From: an uncultured Blautia sp.
GTDB lineage: Bacteria > Bacillota > Clostridia > Lachnospirales > Lachnospiraceae
Reading direction: 5' to 3'
Length of the DNA: 19,392 nucleotides
Assembly (NCBI GenBank): GCA_938028845.1
Contig: CALIZJ010000163.1
Location: 1-19,392 of the forward strand
A model generated the notes under the pieces. It saw nothing but the letters and a program-made list of their open reading frames with translations. It made no database searches and was not told where the DNA came from. This document shows, in pieces, positions 13,220 to 19,392 of this stretch (position 1 is its first letter; every line of letters begins with the position of its first letter). A program made the position numbers and the translations under genes.

Positions 13220-14266
13220 TTATGCCTCCTTCTTTCTTTTCTTAAATACTGCCTGCAGCACACGCTCTCTCCACTGGATTGCCTTTGGAGCCCAGTTTAA
13301 AAGCATCATCAGAATCAGGATGATTGCATAAAAGAGCATACGGTAATCGCTTAAACCGCGCAGGAGCTCCGGAAGAAGTGTCAGGATCACAGCCGCGATT
13401 ATGGAACCTCTGATATTTCCGATTCCGCCTAAAACTACAAATACCAAAATAAGAATGGAGGTATTGAAGTTAAATTTGGACGCCTGCAATGTTGCAAGAT
13501 TGTGGGAATAAAGAGCGCCGCCCACTCCTGCAAGAGCTGCCGAAATCGTAAACGCCATCAGTTTATATTTCGTAATATTGATTCCAATAGATTCTGCTGC
13601 AATCCTATTATCACGAATAGCCATGATCGCGCGTCCTTCTCTGGAATTGATCAAATTTAAAACAATAAATAATGTAATAAGGATCAGGATCACACCGATG
13701 AGGAACGTAGAGTTTTTCGGAGTTCCGGAAATTCCCTGGGGACCGCTGATGATCATAGTTCCATCTGCCTCCATTCCTAAGGAAAACTGGTCTTTCATGG
13801 AAACGTGGATTCCCTTGCTGTCTATTCCAACATAAAATATATTGATCACATTCTTAATAATTTCGCCAAATGCCAGGGTAACGATTGCCAGGTAGTCTCC
13901 GCGAAGACGAAGAACCGGAATTCCGATCAAAACGCCGAACACTGCGGCAACGATTGCCCCGATCAAAATCGCCAGGCCAAACCGAAGGGGTACAAAAGTG
14001 ATCGTATTCATCGTACACTTAGAGAAAAAGGCGCTGGCAAATGCACCCACGCACATAAAACCTGCGTGTCCCAGACTAAGCTCTCCAGAAATACCTACCA
14101 CAAGATTCAAAGAGATTGCCAAAATCACATATACGCATAAAGGTATCAGAAGTCCCTCGATCAGACTGGAGATCTTTCCCCCGCTTAACAAAGCCTGTAC
14201 GATAACAAAAACGATGATTACCATACCGTAAGTAATCATATTATTTTTAAATGTCTTACTCTTCAT
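13220..14266 (-). CDS. livM: branched-chain amino acid ABC transporter permease LivM
   Basis: A 348-residue permease with about nine to ten hydrophobic spans. Family features are LSLGHAGFMCVGAFASA in the first third, the loop LRGDYLAIVTLAFGEIIKNV, and the cytosolic coupling region GRAIMAIRDNRIAAESIGIN followed by LMAFTISAALAGVGGALY. The last third holds FVVLGGIGNIRGSIIGA-like sequence. It pairs with LivH to form the pore. It starts 9 bp after livH, with a modest TAGGTG ribosome site, and ends 3 bp before livG. The basic C-terminal end (FKKRKKE) is cytosolic. Confidence 0.95.
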   Translation of the reverse strand: MKSKTFKNNMITYGMVIIVFVIVQALLSGGKISSLIEGLLIPLCVYVILAISLNLVVGISGELSLGHAGFMCVGAFASAFFSKCTMNTITFVPLRFGLAILIGAIVAAVFGVLIGIPVLRLRGDYLAIVTLAFGEIIKNVINIFYVGIDSKGIHVSMKDQFSLGMEADGTMIISGPQGISGTPKNSTFLIGVILILITLFIVLNLINSREGRAIMAIRDNRIAAESIGINITKYKLMAFTISAALAGVGGALYSHNLATLQASKFNFNTSILILVFVVLGGIGNIRGSIIAAVILTLLPELLRGLSDYRMLFYAIILILMMLLNWAPKAIQWRERVLQAVFKKRKKEA

Positions 14267-14275
14267 CTTCTACAC

Positions 14276-15160
14276 CTACACTTTCTCTTGAATCTCCCGA
14301 CCGAATAAGCCGGTAGGTTTCACGAGGAGCACTACGATCAGCACAGCAAATACAATAGCATCTGCAAGCTGTGATGAAATGTACGCTTTACCTAAGATCT
14401 CGATCACCCCAAGGAGAATTCCACCTATCATCGCTCCTGGAATGGAACCGATGCCGCCGAATACAGCAGCCACGAACGCCTTAATTCCGGGCATGGAGCC
14501 TGTATAAGGTGAAAGAGACGGATAAGAAGAACATAACAGTACGCCGGCAATAGCCGCTAACCCGGAACCAATGGCAAAGGTCAAGGCAATCGTTCTGTTT
14601 ACATTGATTCCCATAAGCTGCGCTGCGCCTTTATCTTCTGATACAGCCAGCATTGCCTGTCCTGGTTTTGTTTTGTTGATAAATGCAGTAAGGACCACCA
14701 TAATGACGATACAGCTTACAATGGTAACTATGGTTTCGGAAGTGATCACCAAGTTCCCTCCTGCCAGTTTCAGATCCGGAAGATTGATAACGGACTGAAA
14801 GCTCTTGGGATTGGAACCAAAAATTAAAAGCACTACATTCTGAAGCAGATAACTTACACCAATAGCCGTGATCAAAACAGCCAGCGGTGACGCCGCCTCA
14901 CGGAGAGGACGATATGCGATCCGCTCCACCACAACACCCAGCACTGTACATACCACAATCGCCGCCAGCACCGCGATCATCGGATGCGCGCCTGCGCTCA
15001 TCATCATTGTCAGCGCCACATAGGCACCTACCATAATGACATCGCCATGGGCAAAATTCAGCATCTTGGCAATACCGTAAACCATGGTATAGCCTAATGC
15101 AATTATGGCATATACACTGCCGAGGCTTATTCCATTCACTAAATAGGACAATACACTCAT
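14276..15160 (-). CDS. livH: branched-chain amino acid ABC transporter permease LivH
   Basis: A 294-residue permease with about eight hydrophobic spans. It begins MSVLSYLVNGISLGSVYAI, followed by ALGYTMVYGIAKMLNFAHGD, the classic LivH N terminus. The coupling motif appears as GQAMLAVSEDKGAAQLMGIN and the late GGIGSIPGAMIGG is diagnostic. The frame is open 13 codons further upstream, but the ATG at 15160 has AAAGAGGTG directly before it and gives the family's usual N terminus. It is separated from livJ by 133 bp holding a GC-rich hairpin, so it is probably expressed by read-through at a lower level than the binding protein. Confidence 0.95.
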   Translation of the reverse strand: MSVLSYLVNGISLGSVYAIIALGYTMVYGIAKMLNFAHGDVIMVGAYVALTMMMSAGAHPMIAVLAAIVVCTVLGVVVERIAYRPLREAASPLAVLITAIGVSYLLQNVVLLIFGSNPKSFQSVINLPDLKLAGGNLVITSETIVTIVSCIVIMVVLTAFINKTKPGQAMLAVSEDKGAAQLMGINVNRTIALTFAIGSGLAAIAGVLLCSSYPSLSPYTGSMPGIKAFVAAVFGGIGSIPGAMIGGILLGVIEILGKAYISSQLADAIVFAVLIVVLLVKPTGLFGREIQEKV

Positions 15161-15216
15161 AAGACACCTCTTTATTATTTTCAGAGAAAACCTCTGCACT
15201 TTCCCCTATTCTTACC

Positions 15217-15247
15217 AAAACAGGGGGTTGCCAGTGCAACCCCCCTG
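15217..15247 (-). terminator. intercistronic attenuator between livJ and livH
   Basis: On the minus strand, CAGGGGGGTTGC pairs with GCAACCCCCTG around a 4-nt ACTG loop, with one G bulged, and is followed by TTTT then GG. It is a stable stem with a short T-run, so partial termination is likely. That would let the binding protein be made in excess over the permease genes. Confidence 0.72.
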
Positions 15248-15293
15248 TCGGGTTCATCCAGTAATTTATATCTGCCAAACCTCAATCATAGTA

Positions 15294-16454
15294 TTAATCC
15301 ATAAGCTGATAAGCTCCATCTACGATCTGTACAACAATAGGATCTTTTACAGGTTCGCCGTCTGCGCCCCAGGTGATGTCGCTTCCGGTAATGCCGGTGA
15401 AGGAAATCTCCTGCATAGCAGCCTTAAGAGCATCACAAAGTTCGCTGGTATCCATATCCGGTGTAGCTTCTGCCTGCTCAAGAGCAGCTTTCAGGATATA
15501 TACGCCGTCATATGCATCTGCGCCAAACTGGTTTGGAACTTCGCCATATTCTTCCTGGTACTTTGTAACAAAATTCTGTGTCAGCTCATCCTCAGCATTA
15601 GCGCTGAATGGGGTAAGAAGAATCAGGCCTTCTGCCAGAGAGGTATCAAATCCTTCTACAGAAAGGATACCATCCATACCGTCTACACCAAACCAGGTAG
15701 GCTCATATCCCATATCTGCTGCCTGATTTAATACAAGAGCTGCTTCATTATAATAGAACGGCATAAATACCAGATCTGCTCCAGAATCTTTTGCTTTCTG
15801 AAGCTGTACGGAAAAGTCTGTCTTGCTGTCTGCTGTAAAAGCTTCTGCAGCTACGATTTCAAAAGGCTGGTTCTGTGCTTCTGTCTGGAATGCGTTATAG
15901 ATACCAGAGGAATATACATCAGAACTGTCATAGATAATTGCAACTTTTTCTGCCAGTCCGTTTTCGCCGATATATTTAGCGGATGCAGTACCCTGTGCAG
16001 GATCTGCGAAGCATACACGGAATGCATTCTCCCCGGAAATACTCTCTACAGCAGTAGCGGATGGTGTCAGCAGGAACATATTATCATTTACCGCTTCCGC
16101 CTCTACCGCGATACATGGTGCAGAAGTAACTGTACCGAGAAGCATCTGCATACCCCAGTCTTTTAAGGTATTGTATGCGTTTACTGCTTTCTCTGCATCG
16201 CTTTCGTCGTCCTGTGCATTAAACTCAAGCATATATCCGTTTACGCCGCCTGCTTCATTGATCTCATCAACTGCGATCTGAGCAGAGTTCATAACAGCGT
16301 TTCCATATGCAGCGTTTGCTCCAGTGGTAGGTCCGATGCCGCCGATCTTAAAAGTTGCCTCTTCCTCCGCGTGTACGGATACAGGAGCTGCCAATGCGGA
16401 TACTGATAAGGCAGCCACAGCAGCAATACTTATCGCTTTTTTCAAATTTCTCAT
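15294..16454 (-). CDS. livJ: branched-chain amino acid ABC transporter substrate-binding protein
   Basis: A 386-residue type I periplasmic-binding-like protein (Peripla_BP_6/LivJ). Residues 1-31 form a Sec signal peptide: basic MRNLKKA, a hydrophobic core, and an Ala-x-Ala cleavage site at VHA before EEEATF. No lipobox cysteine is present. The mature protein opens with FKIGGIGPTTGANAAYG, and contains DEINEAGGVNGY, DDESDAEKAV, LLTPSATA, FRVCFADPAQG, VAIIYDSSDVYSSG and GADAYDGVYILKAAL, all in the family order. The ATG at 16454 is set by AAGGAGGAG 7 nt upstream; twelve further upstream codons are open but lack a site. The substrate is inferred as branched-chain amino acids from the five-gene context. 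Other amino or carboxylic acids are possible in this family. Confidence 0.94.
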   Translation of the reverse strand: MRNLKKAISIAAVAALSVSALAAPVSVHAEEEATFKIGGIGPTTGANAAYGNAVMNSAQIAVDEINEAGGVNGYMLEFNAQDDESDAEKAVNAYNTLKDWGMQMLLGTVTSAPCIAVEAEAVNDNMFLLTPSATAVESISGENAFRVCFADPAQGTASAKYIGENGLAEKVAIIYDSSDVYSSGIYNAFQTEAQNQPFEIVAAEAFTADSKTDFSVQLQKAKDSGADLVFMPFYYNEAALVLNQAADMGYEPTWFGVDGMDGILSVEGFDTSLAEGLILLTPFSANAEDELTQNFVTKYQEEYGEVPNQFGADAYDGVYILKAALEQAEATPDMDTSELCDALKAAMQEISFTGITGSDITWGADGEPVKDPIVVQIVDGAYQLMD

Positions 16455-16477
16455 AATATATCTCCTCCTTATGTTCT

Positions 16478-16570
16478 GAGCGACCGGCACCGCGGCTGGT
16501 CATGCCGCCCACCTTCCAAATGAAAACCACTGGCTTTTCTTTATTCCCGGCTTCCCGTTGACTTTCGCTC
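16478..16570 (-). other. structured 5' leader of livJ
   Basis: Near the 5' end of the predicted leader, GAGCGA (16570-16565) can pair with TCGCTC (16483-16478) close to the ribosome site. Inside, GCGGC (16508-16504) and GCCGC (16496-16492) form a hairpin with a 7-nt loop. There is no T-run, so it is not an attenuator. It matches no riboswitch I know, and no leader peptide rich in Leu, Ile or Val is visible. Confidence 0.35.
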
Positions 16571-16590
16571 GTTAATACTTTAATGTTATG

Positions 16591-16619
16591 ATTATAGCAT
16601 CATGTGTTTTTGAATACAA
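16591..16619 (-). promoter_or_regulatory. extended -10 promoter for the liv operon
   Basis: On the minus strand, a perfect TATAAT (16596-16591) is preceded by TG at the extended -10 position, and TTGTAT (16619-16614) lies 17 bp upstream. The predicted start near 16584 gives a 130-nt leader. Confidence 0.75.
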
Positions 16620-16640
16620 GTGGAAATTTATAAAAATTTA

Positions 16641-16661
16641 AGAATCTAATGGAAAGATTCT
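16641..16661. promoter_or_regulatory. 7-bp perfect inverted repeat upstream of the liv promoter
   Basis: AGAATCT and AGATTCT flank a 7-bp spacer, 22 bp upstream of the -35 element. The size and place fit a regulator site, but there is no second copy in the window to support it. Confidence 0.3.
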
Positions 16662-16728
16662 CTGTAAAAGTGCTGAAAAATCATATTTTTCCAGAAGACC
16701 GCGCCTTTTTTAAGCCCATGAAAAGCAG

Positions 16729-16760
16729 AAAAAGCCCGGGAGCACACTCCCGGGCTTTTT
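16729..16760 (-). terminator. intrinsic terminator of the infC-rpmI-rplT operon
   Basis: GCCCGGGAG (16734-16742) pairs with CTCCCGGGC (16747-16755) around CACA, flanked by A5 and T5 runs. It is 15 bp past the rplT stop and should terminate efficiently. The flanking runs make it usable on either strand. Confidence 0.95.
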
Positions 16761-16775
16761 TAATCCTGTGTATAT

Positions 16776-17132
16776 TTATGCGATTGCTTTCTTTGCAATC
16801 TCTGCAAGTGCAGTAAAGCCTTCTGCGTCATTTACTGCCATCTCTGCAAGCATCTTTCTGTTAATGTCGATATTTGCAACTTTCAGTCCATGCATCATTT
16901 TGCTGTAGGAAAGACCATTCAGTCTTGCAGCAGCATTGATACGAGCGATCCAAAGCTGTCTGAACTGGCGTTTTTTCTGTCTTCTTCCAGCATAAGATGT
17001 AGCTAACGCTCTCATAACAGACTGTTTTGCGATTCTATACTGTTTAGAACGGGCTCCTCTGTATCCCTTTGCCAGTTTTAATGTACGATTATGTCTTTTT
17101 TTTGCGTTTAAACCGCCTTTAATTCTTGCCAT
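16776..17132 (-). CDS. rplT: 50S ribosomal protein L20
   Basis: A 118-residue ribosomal protein, the normal length. The N-terminal extended basic arm (MARIKGGLNAKKRHNRTLK) penetrates 23S rRNA. GYRGARSKQYR, AYAGRR-like TSYAGRRQKKR and RQLWIARINAAARLNGLSYS are invariant-type blocks. L20 is an early assembly protein and the usual autogenous repressor of this operon. The gene lies 37 bp after rpmI with an AGGAGG ribosome site, and is followed by the operon terminator. Confidence 0.99.
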   Translation of the reverse strand: MARIKGGLNAKKRHNRTLKLAKGYRGARSKQYRIAKQSVMRALATSYAGRRQKKRQFRQLWIARINAAARLNGLSYSKMMHGLKVANIDINRKMLAEMAVNDAEGFTALAEIAKKAIA

Positions 17133-17169
17133 TTCCTAATTTCCTCCTGTTCGTCTTCTCTATTCTTTC

Positions 17170-17367
17170 TTATAAATAAGGTAATAATTTCTTCATGCTC
17201 TTAACATTTGTAGAATCCACAACAGTCGCTTTTCTAAGATTTCTCTTTCTCTTCTGAGATTTCTTAGTTAAGATATGGCTCTTATAAGCTTTATTTCTCA
17301 TTAATTTTCCTGTACCTGTCTTTTTGAAACGCTTTGCTGCTGCTCTACATGTTTTAATTTTTGGCAT
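17170..17367 (-). CDS. rpmI: 50S ribosomal protein L35
   Basis: A 65-residue ribosomal protein, the exact usual length. It begins MPKIKTCRAAAKRFKKTGTG, has the central HILTKKSQKRKRNLRK block and ends in a lysine-rich helix. The frame is open 20 codons further upstream, but the ATG at 17367 has GGAGG 8 nt before it and gives the universal N terminus. It is separated from infC by 90 bp that hold a 12-bp hairpin. Confidence 0.98.
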   Translation of the reverse strand: MPKIKTCRAAAKRFKKTGTGKLMRNKAYKSHILTKKSQKRKRNLRKATVVDSTNVKSMKKLLPYL

Positions 17368-17413
17368 TGTGATTTCCTCCTTAATCTTCATGGTTCTATT
17401 TAATGTTAGTTTG

Positions 17414-17445
17414 GCGCCACCCGCCAAAGATCCGGCGAATGGCGC
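17414..17445 (-). other. 12-bp hairpin between infC and rpmI
   Basis: On the minus strand, GCGCCATTCGCC pairs fully with GGCGGGTGGCGC (two adjacent G-U pairs) around the 8-nt loop GGATCTTT. It starts 12 nt after the infC stop and ends about 46 nt before the rpmI start. There is no T-run, so termination is unlikely. This is where the L20 translational operator lies in Escherichia coli, so a regulatory or RNA-processing role is plausible but unproven. Confidence 0.55.
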
Positions 17446-17457
17446 ATAGATAACATC

Positions 17458-17964
17458 TTAGCGTTTTTCAGATAAAAACATCGTCATACTTCTGCCTTCT
17501 ACCTTCGGTGCCTTGTCGACAACCGCAATATCGGCCAATAGCTCTGCAAAATCATCAAGCACATGTTTGCTGCTTGCCATATGAGCCATTTCTCTTCCCC
17601 GGAAACGTAAAGTAACCTTTACTCTGTCTCCCTTAGTGAGAAACTTCCGCGCCGCATTAACCTTTGTCTTTAAGTCATTGGTATCAATATTGGGAGAAAG
17701 ACGCACTTCTTTGACTTCGATAGTTTTCTGTTTTTTCTTTGCTTCTTTTTCTTTTCTGGCAAGCTCGTAACGATATTTCCCATAATCGATGATCTTGCAT
17801 ACCGGCGGCTTTGCCTGGGGAGCGATCTTTACCAGATCCAATCCAGCTTCCTGAGCCTTAAGCATAGCATCCCTTGCTGACATAATACCAAGCTGCGCTC
17901 CATCCGCCCCAATCAAACGTACCTCTTTGTCTCTGATCTGTTCGTTAATCATTAAATTGCTAAT
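17458..17964 (-). CDS. infC: translation initiation factor IF-3, ATT start
   Basis: A 168-residue IF-3, which binds the 30S subunit, prevents 50S joining and checks the start codon. The N-terminal domain contains MINEQIRDKEVRLIGADGAQLG, then KIAPQAKPPVCKIIDYGKYRYE. The lysine-rich linker (KEKEAKKKQKT) follows, and the C-terminal domain holds EVRLSPNIDTNDL, KFLTKGDRVKVTLRFRGREM and a DKAPKVEGRSM stretch. Only an ATT codon at 17964 stands at the proper distance, 7 nt, from the strong GGAGGTG (17978-17972). The in-frame ATG four codons later is 19 nt away and the TTG at 17997 has no site. ATT starts are known for infC in Escherichia coli and Bacillus, where they allow IF-3 to limit its own synthesis. 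Confidence 0.95.
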   Translation of the reverse strand: MSNLMINEQIRDKEVRLIGADGAQLGIMSARDAMLKAQEAGLDLVKIAPQAKPPVCKIIDYGKYRYELARKEKEAKKKQKTIEVKEVRLSPNIDTNDLKTKVNAARKFLTKGDRVKVTLRFRGREMAHMASSKHVLDDFAELLADIAVVDKAPKVEGRSMTMFLSEKR

Positions 17965-17971
17965 TGTTGTA

Positions 17972-17978
17972 CACCTCC
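17972..17978 (-). promoter_or_regulatory. ribosome binding site that fixes the infC ATT start
   Basis: GGAGGTG on the minus strand is 7 nt from ATT at 17964 and 19 nt from the first downstream ATG, so it supports the rare start codon. Confidence 0.85.
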
Positions 17979-18033
17979 ATACCCGATAGATAAACAATGA
18001 CTCCTGTCGTCACCCTCATTTTCTTTCTACATG

Positions 18034-18170
18034 AAAAAAAGCGCGGACAAAATCCACACTCTTATACCCACTTTTTACAGACTGTACCTGTAACTTCGTG
18101 CAATATAAACCCGAGACGCTCATTTGCGCTAAGGTGAGAGGTGAACTCTGCTTTCTTTTCTTCACGTACT
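18034..18170 (-). promoter_or_regulatory. infC-rpmI-rplT leader with attenuator
   Basis: A leader of about 205 nt from the promoter to infC. It starts with a stretch containing CACCTCTCACCTTAGCGC and ends in an intrinsic terminator. On the minus strand, GTGTGGA pairs with TCCGCGC (18059-18053 with 18047-18041, two G-U pairs) around a 5-nt loop, followed by seven T residues (18040-18034). This is 70 nt before the infC start. In Bacillus subtilis the same operon has an L20-responsive leader terminator, and this one occupies the same position. I infer an equivalent L20 attenuator; the exact L20 binding fold cannot be verified by eye. Confidence 0.75.
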
Positions 18171-18175
18171 TTTAA

Positions 18176-18204
18176 AAGATACCATGGTCTTTCCTAAAAG
18201 TCAA
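18176..18204 (-). promoter_or_regulatory. sigma-A promoter of infC-rpmI-rplT
   Basis: On the minus strand, TTGACT (18204-18199), a 17-bp spacer and TATCTT (18181-18176). Near-consensus and the only good promoter in this intergenic region. Confidence 0.8.
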
Positions 18205-18267
18205 GCACTTTTTTCTGTTTTCATAAATCCAATCTTTCAACCTCCAATCTTTCACTGGCCCAAAAGT

Positions 18268-18310
18268 AAAATTCGGCACTTCGTCCCAAACGGACCTGTG
18301 CCGAATTTTT
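18268..18310 (-). terminator. intrinsic terminator of the NSS transporter gene
   Basis: AAATTCGGCAC (18269-18279) pairs with GTGCCGAATTT (18298-18308), with an inner GTCC/GGAC pairing. On the minus strand the stem is followed by TTTTACTTTT. It lies 45 bp past the transporter stop. T-rich sequence on the other side would allow activity on the plus strand too, but no plus-strand gene leads into it. Confidence 0.88.
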
Positions 18311-18352
18311 TATACTTTTATTTTCTCTGCAAGCCAGAAACAGACAGGGGTA

Positions 18353-19392
18353 TCATACTGTGATCATTCCTGTTGTCTCCATAACCGCAAAGATCAAGAT
18401 TGCGATCAAACATACAGGTGCGATGTATTTGATCATCACTGTATAAAATCTTTTTAACTTAAAGCTGCCATTAAGCTCCACCTCATCGGTGATCGTCTTC
18501 GGCTTAATAAAATATCCCACAAAAATACAGGTCAGGAAAGCAACAATGGGCATCAGTACGCTGTTGCTTAAAAAGTCGAAGAAATCCAGAAGCGTCATAC
18601 CCAAAGGTGCGATAAAACTCCATGCGCCAAAGCCCAGGGATACCGGAACTCCTACTGCCACCAAGAAGATCAGGATGATCACACACCCCTTCTTTCTGGA
18701 CCACCCAAACTTATCTGTCACAATAGAGACAAGAGTCTCTGTAAGAGAGATAGATGAAGTCAGGGCCGCAAACAGTACAAGCAGGAAAAATGCACAGCCC
18801 ACTACCGTTCCAAAAGCCATGCTTTCAAAAACTTTCGGCATGGTAACAAACATCAGGCTTGGTCCTTTTCCCAAAGCTTCCTCGCTCCCGCCGGAAAAAG
18901 CGAATACTGCCGGAATAATCATCAGGCCGGCCATGAAAGCAACTCCCGTATCAAAAAGTTCTATCTGGCGCACGGATTTCTCCAGATGATTGTCTTTTTT
19001 CATATAAGAGCCGTAGGTGATCATAATTCCCATAGCCAAAGACATGGAGTAAAACAACTGTCCCATGGCAGCCAGCACCGTAGTGGCACTGAAACGGCTG
19101 AAATCTGGTTTCAGATAATAGATCACGCCTTCCATGGCACCTGGCTGTACGATACTGAAAATCGCAATAAAGATAGTCATAGCAATAAGCACCGGCATCA
19201 TAAAGCGGCTTGCTTTCTCAATGCCGCTCTCTACTCCTACAAATACGATAACTACGCCGATGATAGCATAAATCAGAAAAAACACGATTGGTGATGCGGT
19301 CTGCGCTGTGTACTCGGCAAAAAAAGTGTCATTGGCCGCTTCTGCCGCCTGATTTGTCAAAAACAGTACAAAATATTTCAGTACCCATCCTC
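18353..19392 (-). CDS. sodium:neurotransmitter symporter (NSS/SNF) family transporter, C-terminal part
   Basis: The frame stays open from its stop at 18353 to the window edge, so this is the last 346 or so residues of a longer gene. The TTG at 19360 is an internal codon, not a start. About eight hydrophobic spans are visible. Family marks include PVLIAMTIFIAIFSI, the long loop with PGAMEGVIYYLKPDFS, QLFYSMSLAMGIMITYGSYM (the substrate/sodium region of TM6-like sequence), and the later FAALTSSISLTETLVS of TM8-like sequence, which in LeuT carries a Na2 site. Such bacterial proteins cotransport amino acids with sodium. The substrate cannot be told from this part. The missing N terminus would hold TM1 with the other sodium ligands. 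It is followed by its own terminator. Confidence 0.9.
   Translation of the reverse strand, partial: GWVLKYFVLFLTNQAAEAANDTFFAEYTAQTASPIVFFLIYAIIGVVIVFVGVESGIEKASRFMMPVLIAMTIFIAIFSIVQPGAMEGVIYYLKPDFSRFSATTVLAAMGQLFYSMSLAMGIMITYGSYMKKDNHLEKSVRQIELFDTGVAFMAGLMIIPAVFAFSGGSEEALGKGPSLMFVTMPKVFESMAFGTVVGCAFFLLVLFAALTSSISLTETLVSIVTDKFGWSRKKGCVIILIFLVAVGVPVSLGFGAWSFIAPLGMTLLDFFDFLSNSVLMPIVAFLTCIFVGYFIKPKTITDEVELNGSFKLKRFYTVMIKYIAPVCLIAILIFAVMETTGMITV

Noticed and set aside
16486..16495. GGCACCGCGG on the plus strand, like part of a T-box core
   Set aside because: It is antisense to the liv leader, the rest of the T-box core and a specifier region are missing, and no plus-strand gene follows.
16348..16530. 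A 60-codon open frame overlapping the livJ start, as a possible leader peptide
   Set aside because: It has no run of branched-chain codons, starts at a GTG without a site, and overlaps livJ out of frame.
17995..17997. TTG as the infC start
   Set aside because: It lies upstream of the GGAGGTG ribosome site and would translate through it, giving an N terminus unlike any IF-3.
19358..19360. The TTG as a start for the NSS transporter
   Set aside because: The frame continues without a stop to the window edge in hydrophobic family-like sequence, so the gene is partial.

Overview
The window looks like chromosomal DNA from an anaerobic Firmicute, most likely Lachnospiraceae. The gene set supports this: GlpP-type glycerol regulation, a DUF624/YesL membrane protein, a DUF4364 regulator-like protein, a cytidylate-kinase-like protein beside liv genes, and an infC-rpmI-rplT operon with a long 5' leader. 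So does a moderate G+C with strong AGGAGG ribosome sites. The family assignment is inference from protein style, not from a marker gene. There are no rRNA or tRNA genes, no CRISPR, no insertion sequence and no phage genes. Most of the window is core metabolism and information processing.

Layout. (1) 20-3500, minus: a glycerol operon, read glpP, glpK, then an Ldh2-family NAD(P)-dependent oxidoreductase. It is preceded by a sigma-A-like promoter and a leader terminator of the kind GlpP antiterminates. (2) 3610-4344, minus: a PHP-domain phosphoesterase. (3) 4560-6834, plus: a DUF624 (YesL-like) membrane protein overlapping a YhcC-family radical SAM protein, then a DUF4364 protein, closed by a strong hairpin. 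(4) 6846-9046, minus: rarA/mgsA with its own promoter, and upstream of it a membrane-anchored polysaccharide deacetylase. (5) 9237-11080, plus: a compact three-gene unit of a secreted Cys-rich protein with four 18-residue acidic repeats, an ECF-type sigma factor, and an RsgI-like membrane anti-sigma factor, ending in a good terminator. (6) 11089-16620, minus: a complete branched-chain amino acid ABC transporter, read livJ, attenuator hairpin, livH, livM, livG, livF, with a cytidylate-kinase-like gene as the last cistron. (7) 16729-18204, minus: infC, rpmI, rplT with promoter, leader attenuator, an ATT start for infC, an intercistronic hairpin and a strong final terminator. (8) 18268-19392, minus: the C-terminal part of a sodium:neurotransmitter symporter family transporter, cut by the window edge.

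The least ordinary item is unit (5). An RsgI-like protein with a conserved Asn-Pro in its extracellular domain is paired with an ECF sigma rather than SigI. It is co-transcribed with a secreted repeat protein whose D-x-D-x-(D/N)-G-I-C motif suggests calcium binding. Both the secreted protein and the anti-sigma tail are His/Gly/Arg-rich. A self-contained sensor of the envelope or of extracellular ions is a reasonable hypothesis, but the sequence alone does not prove it. RNA-level control is common here: candidate attenuators or structured leaders precede glpP, livH, livJ, infC, rpmI and yesL.
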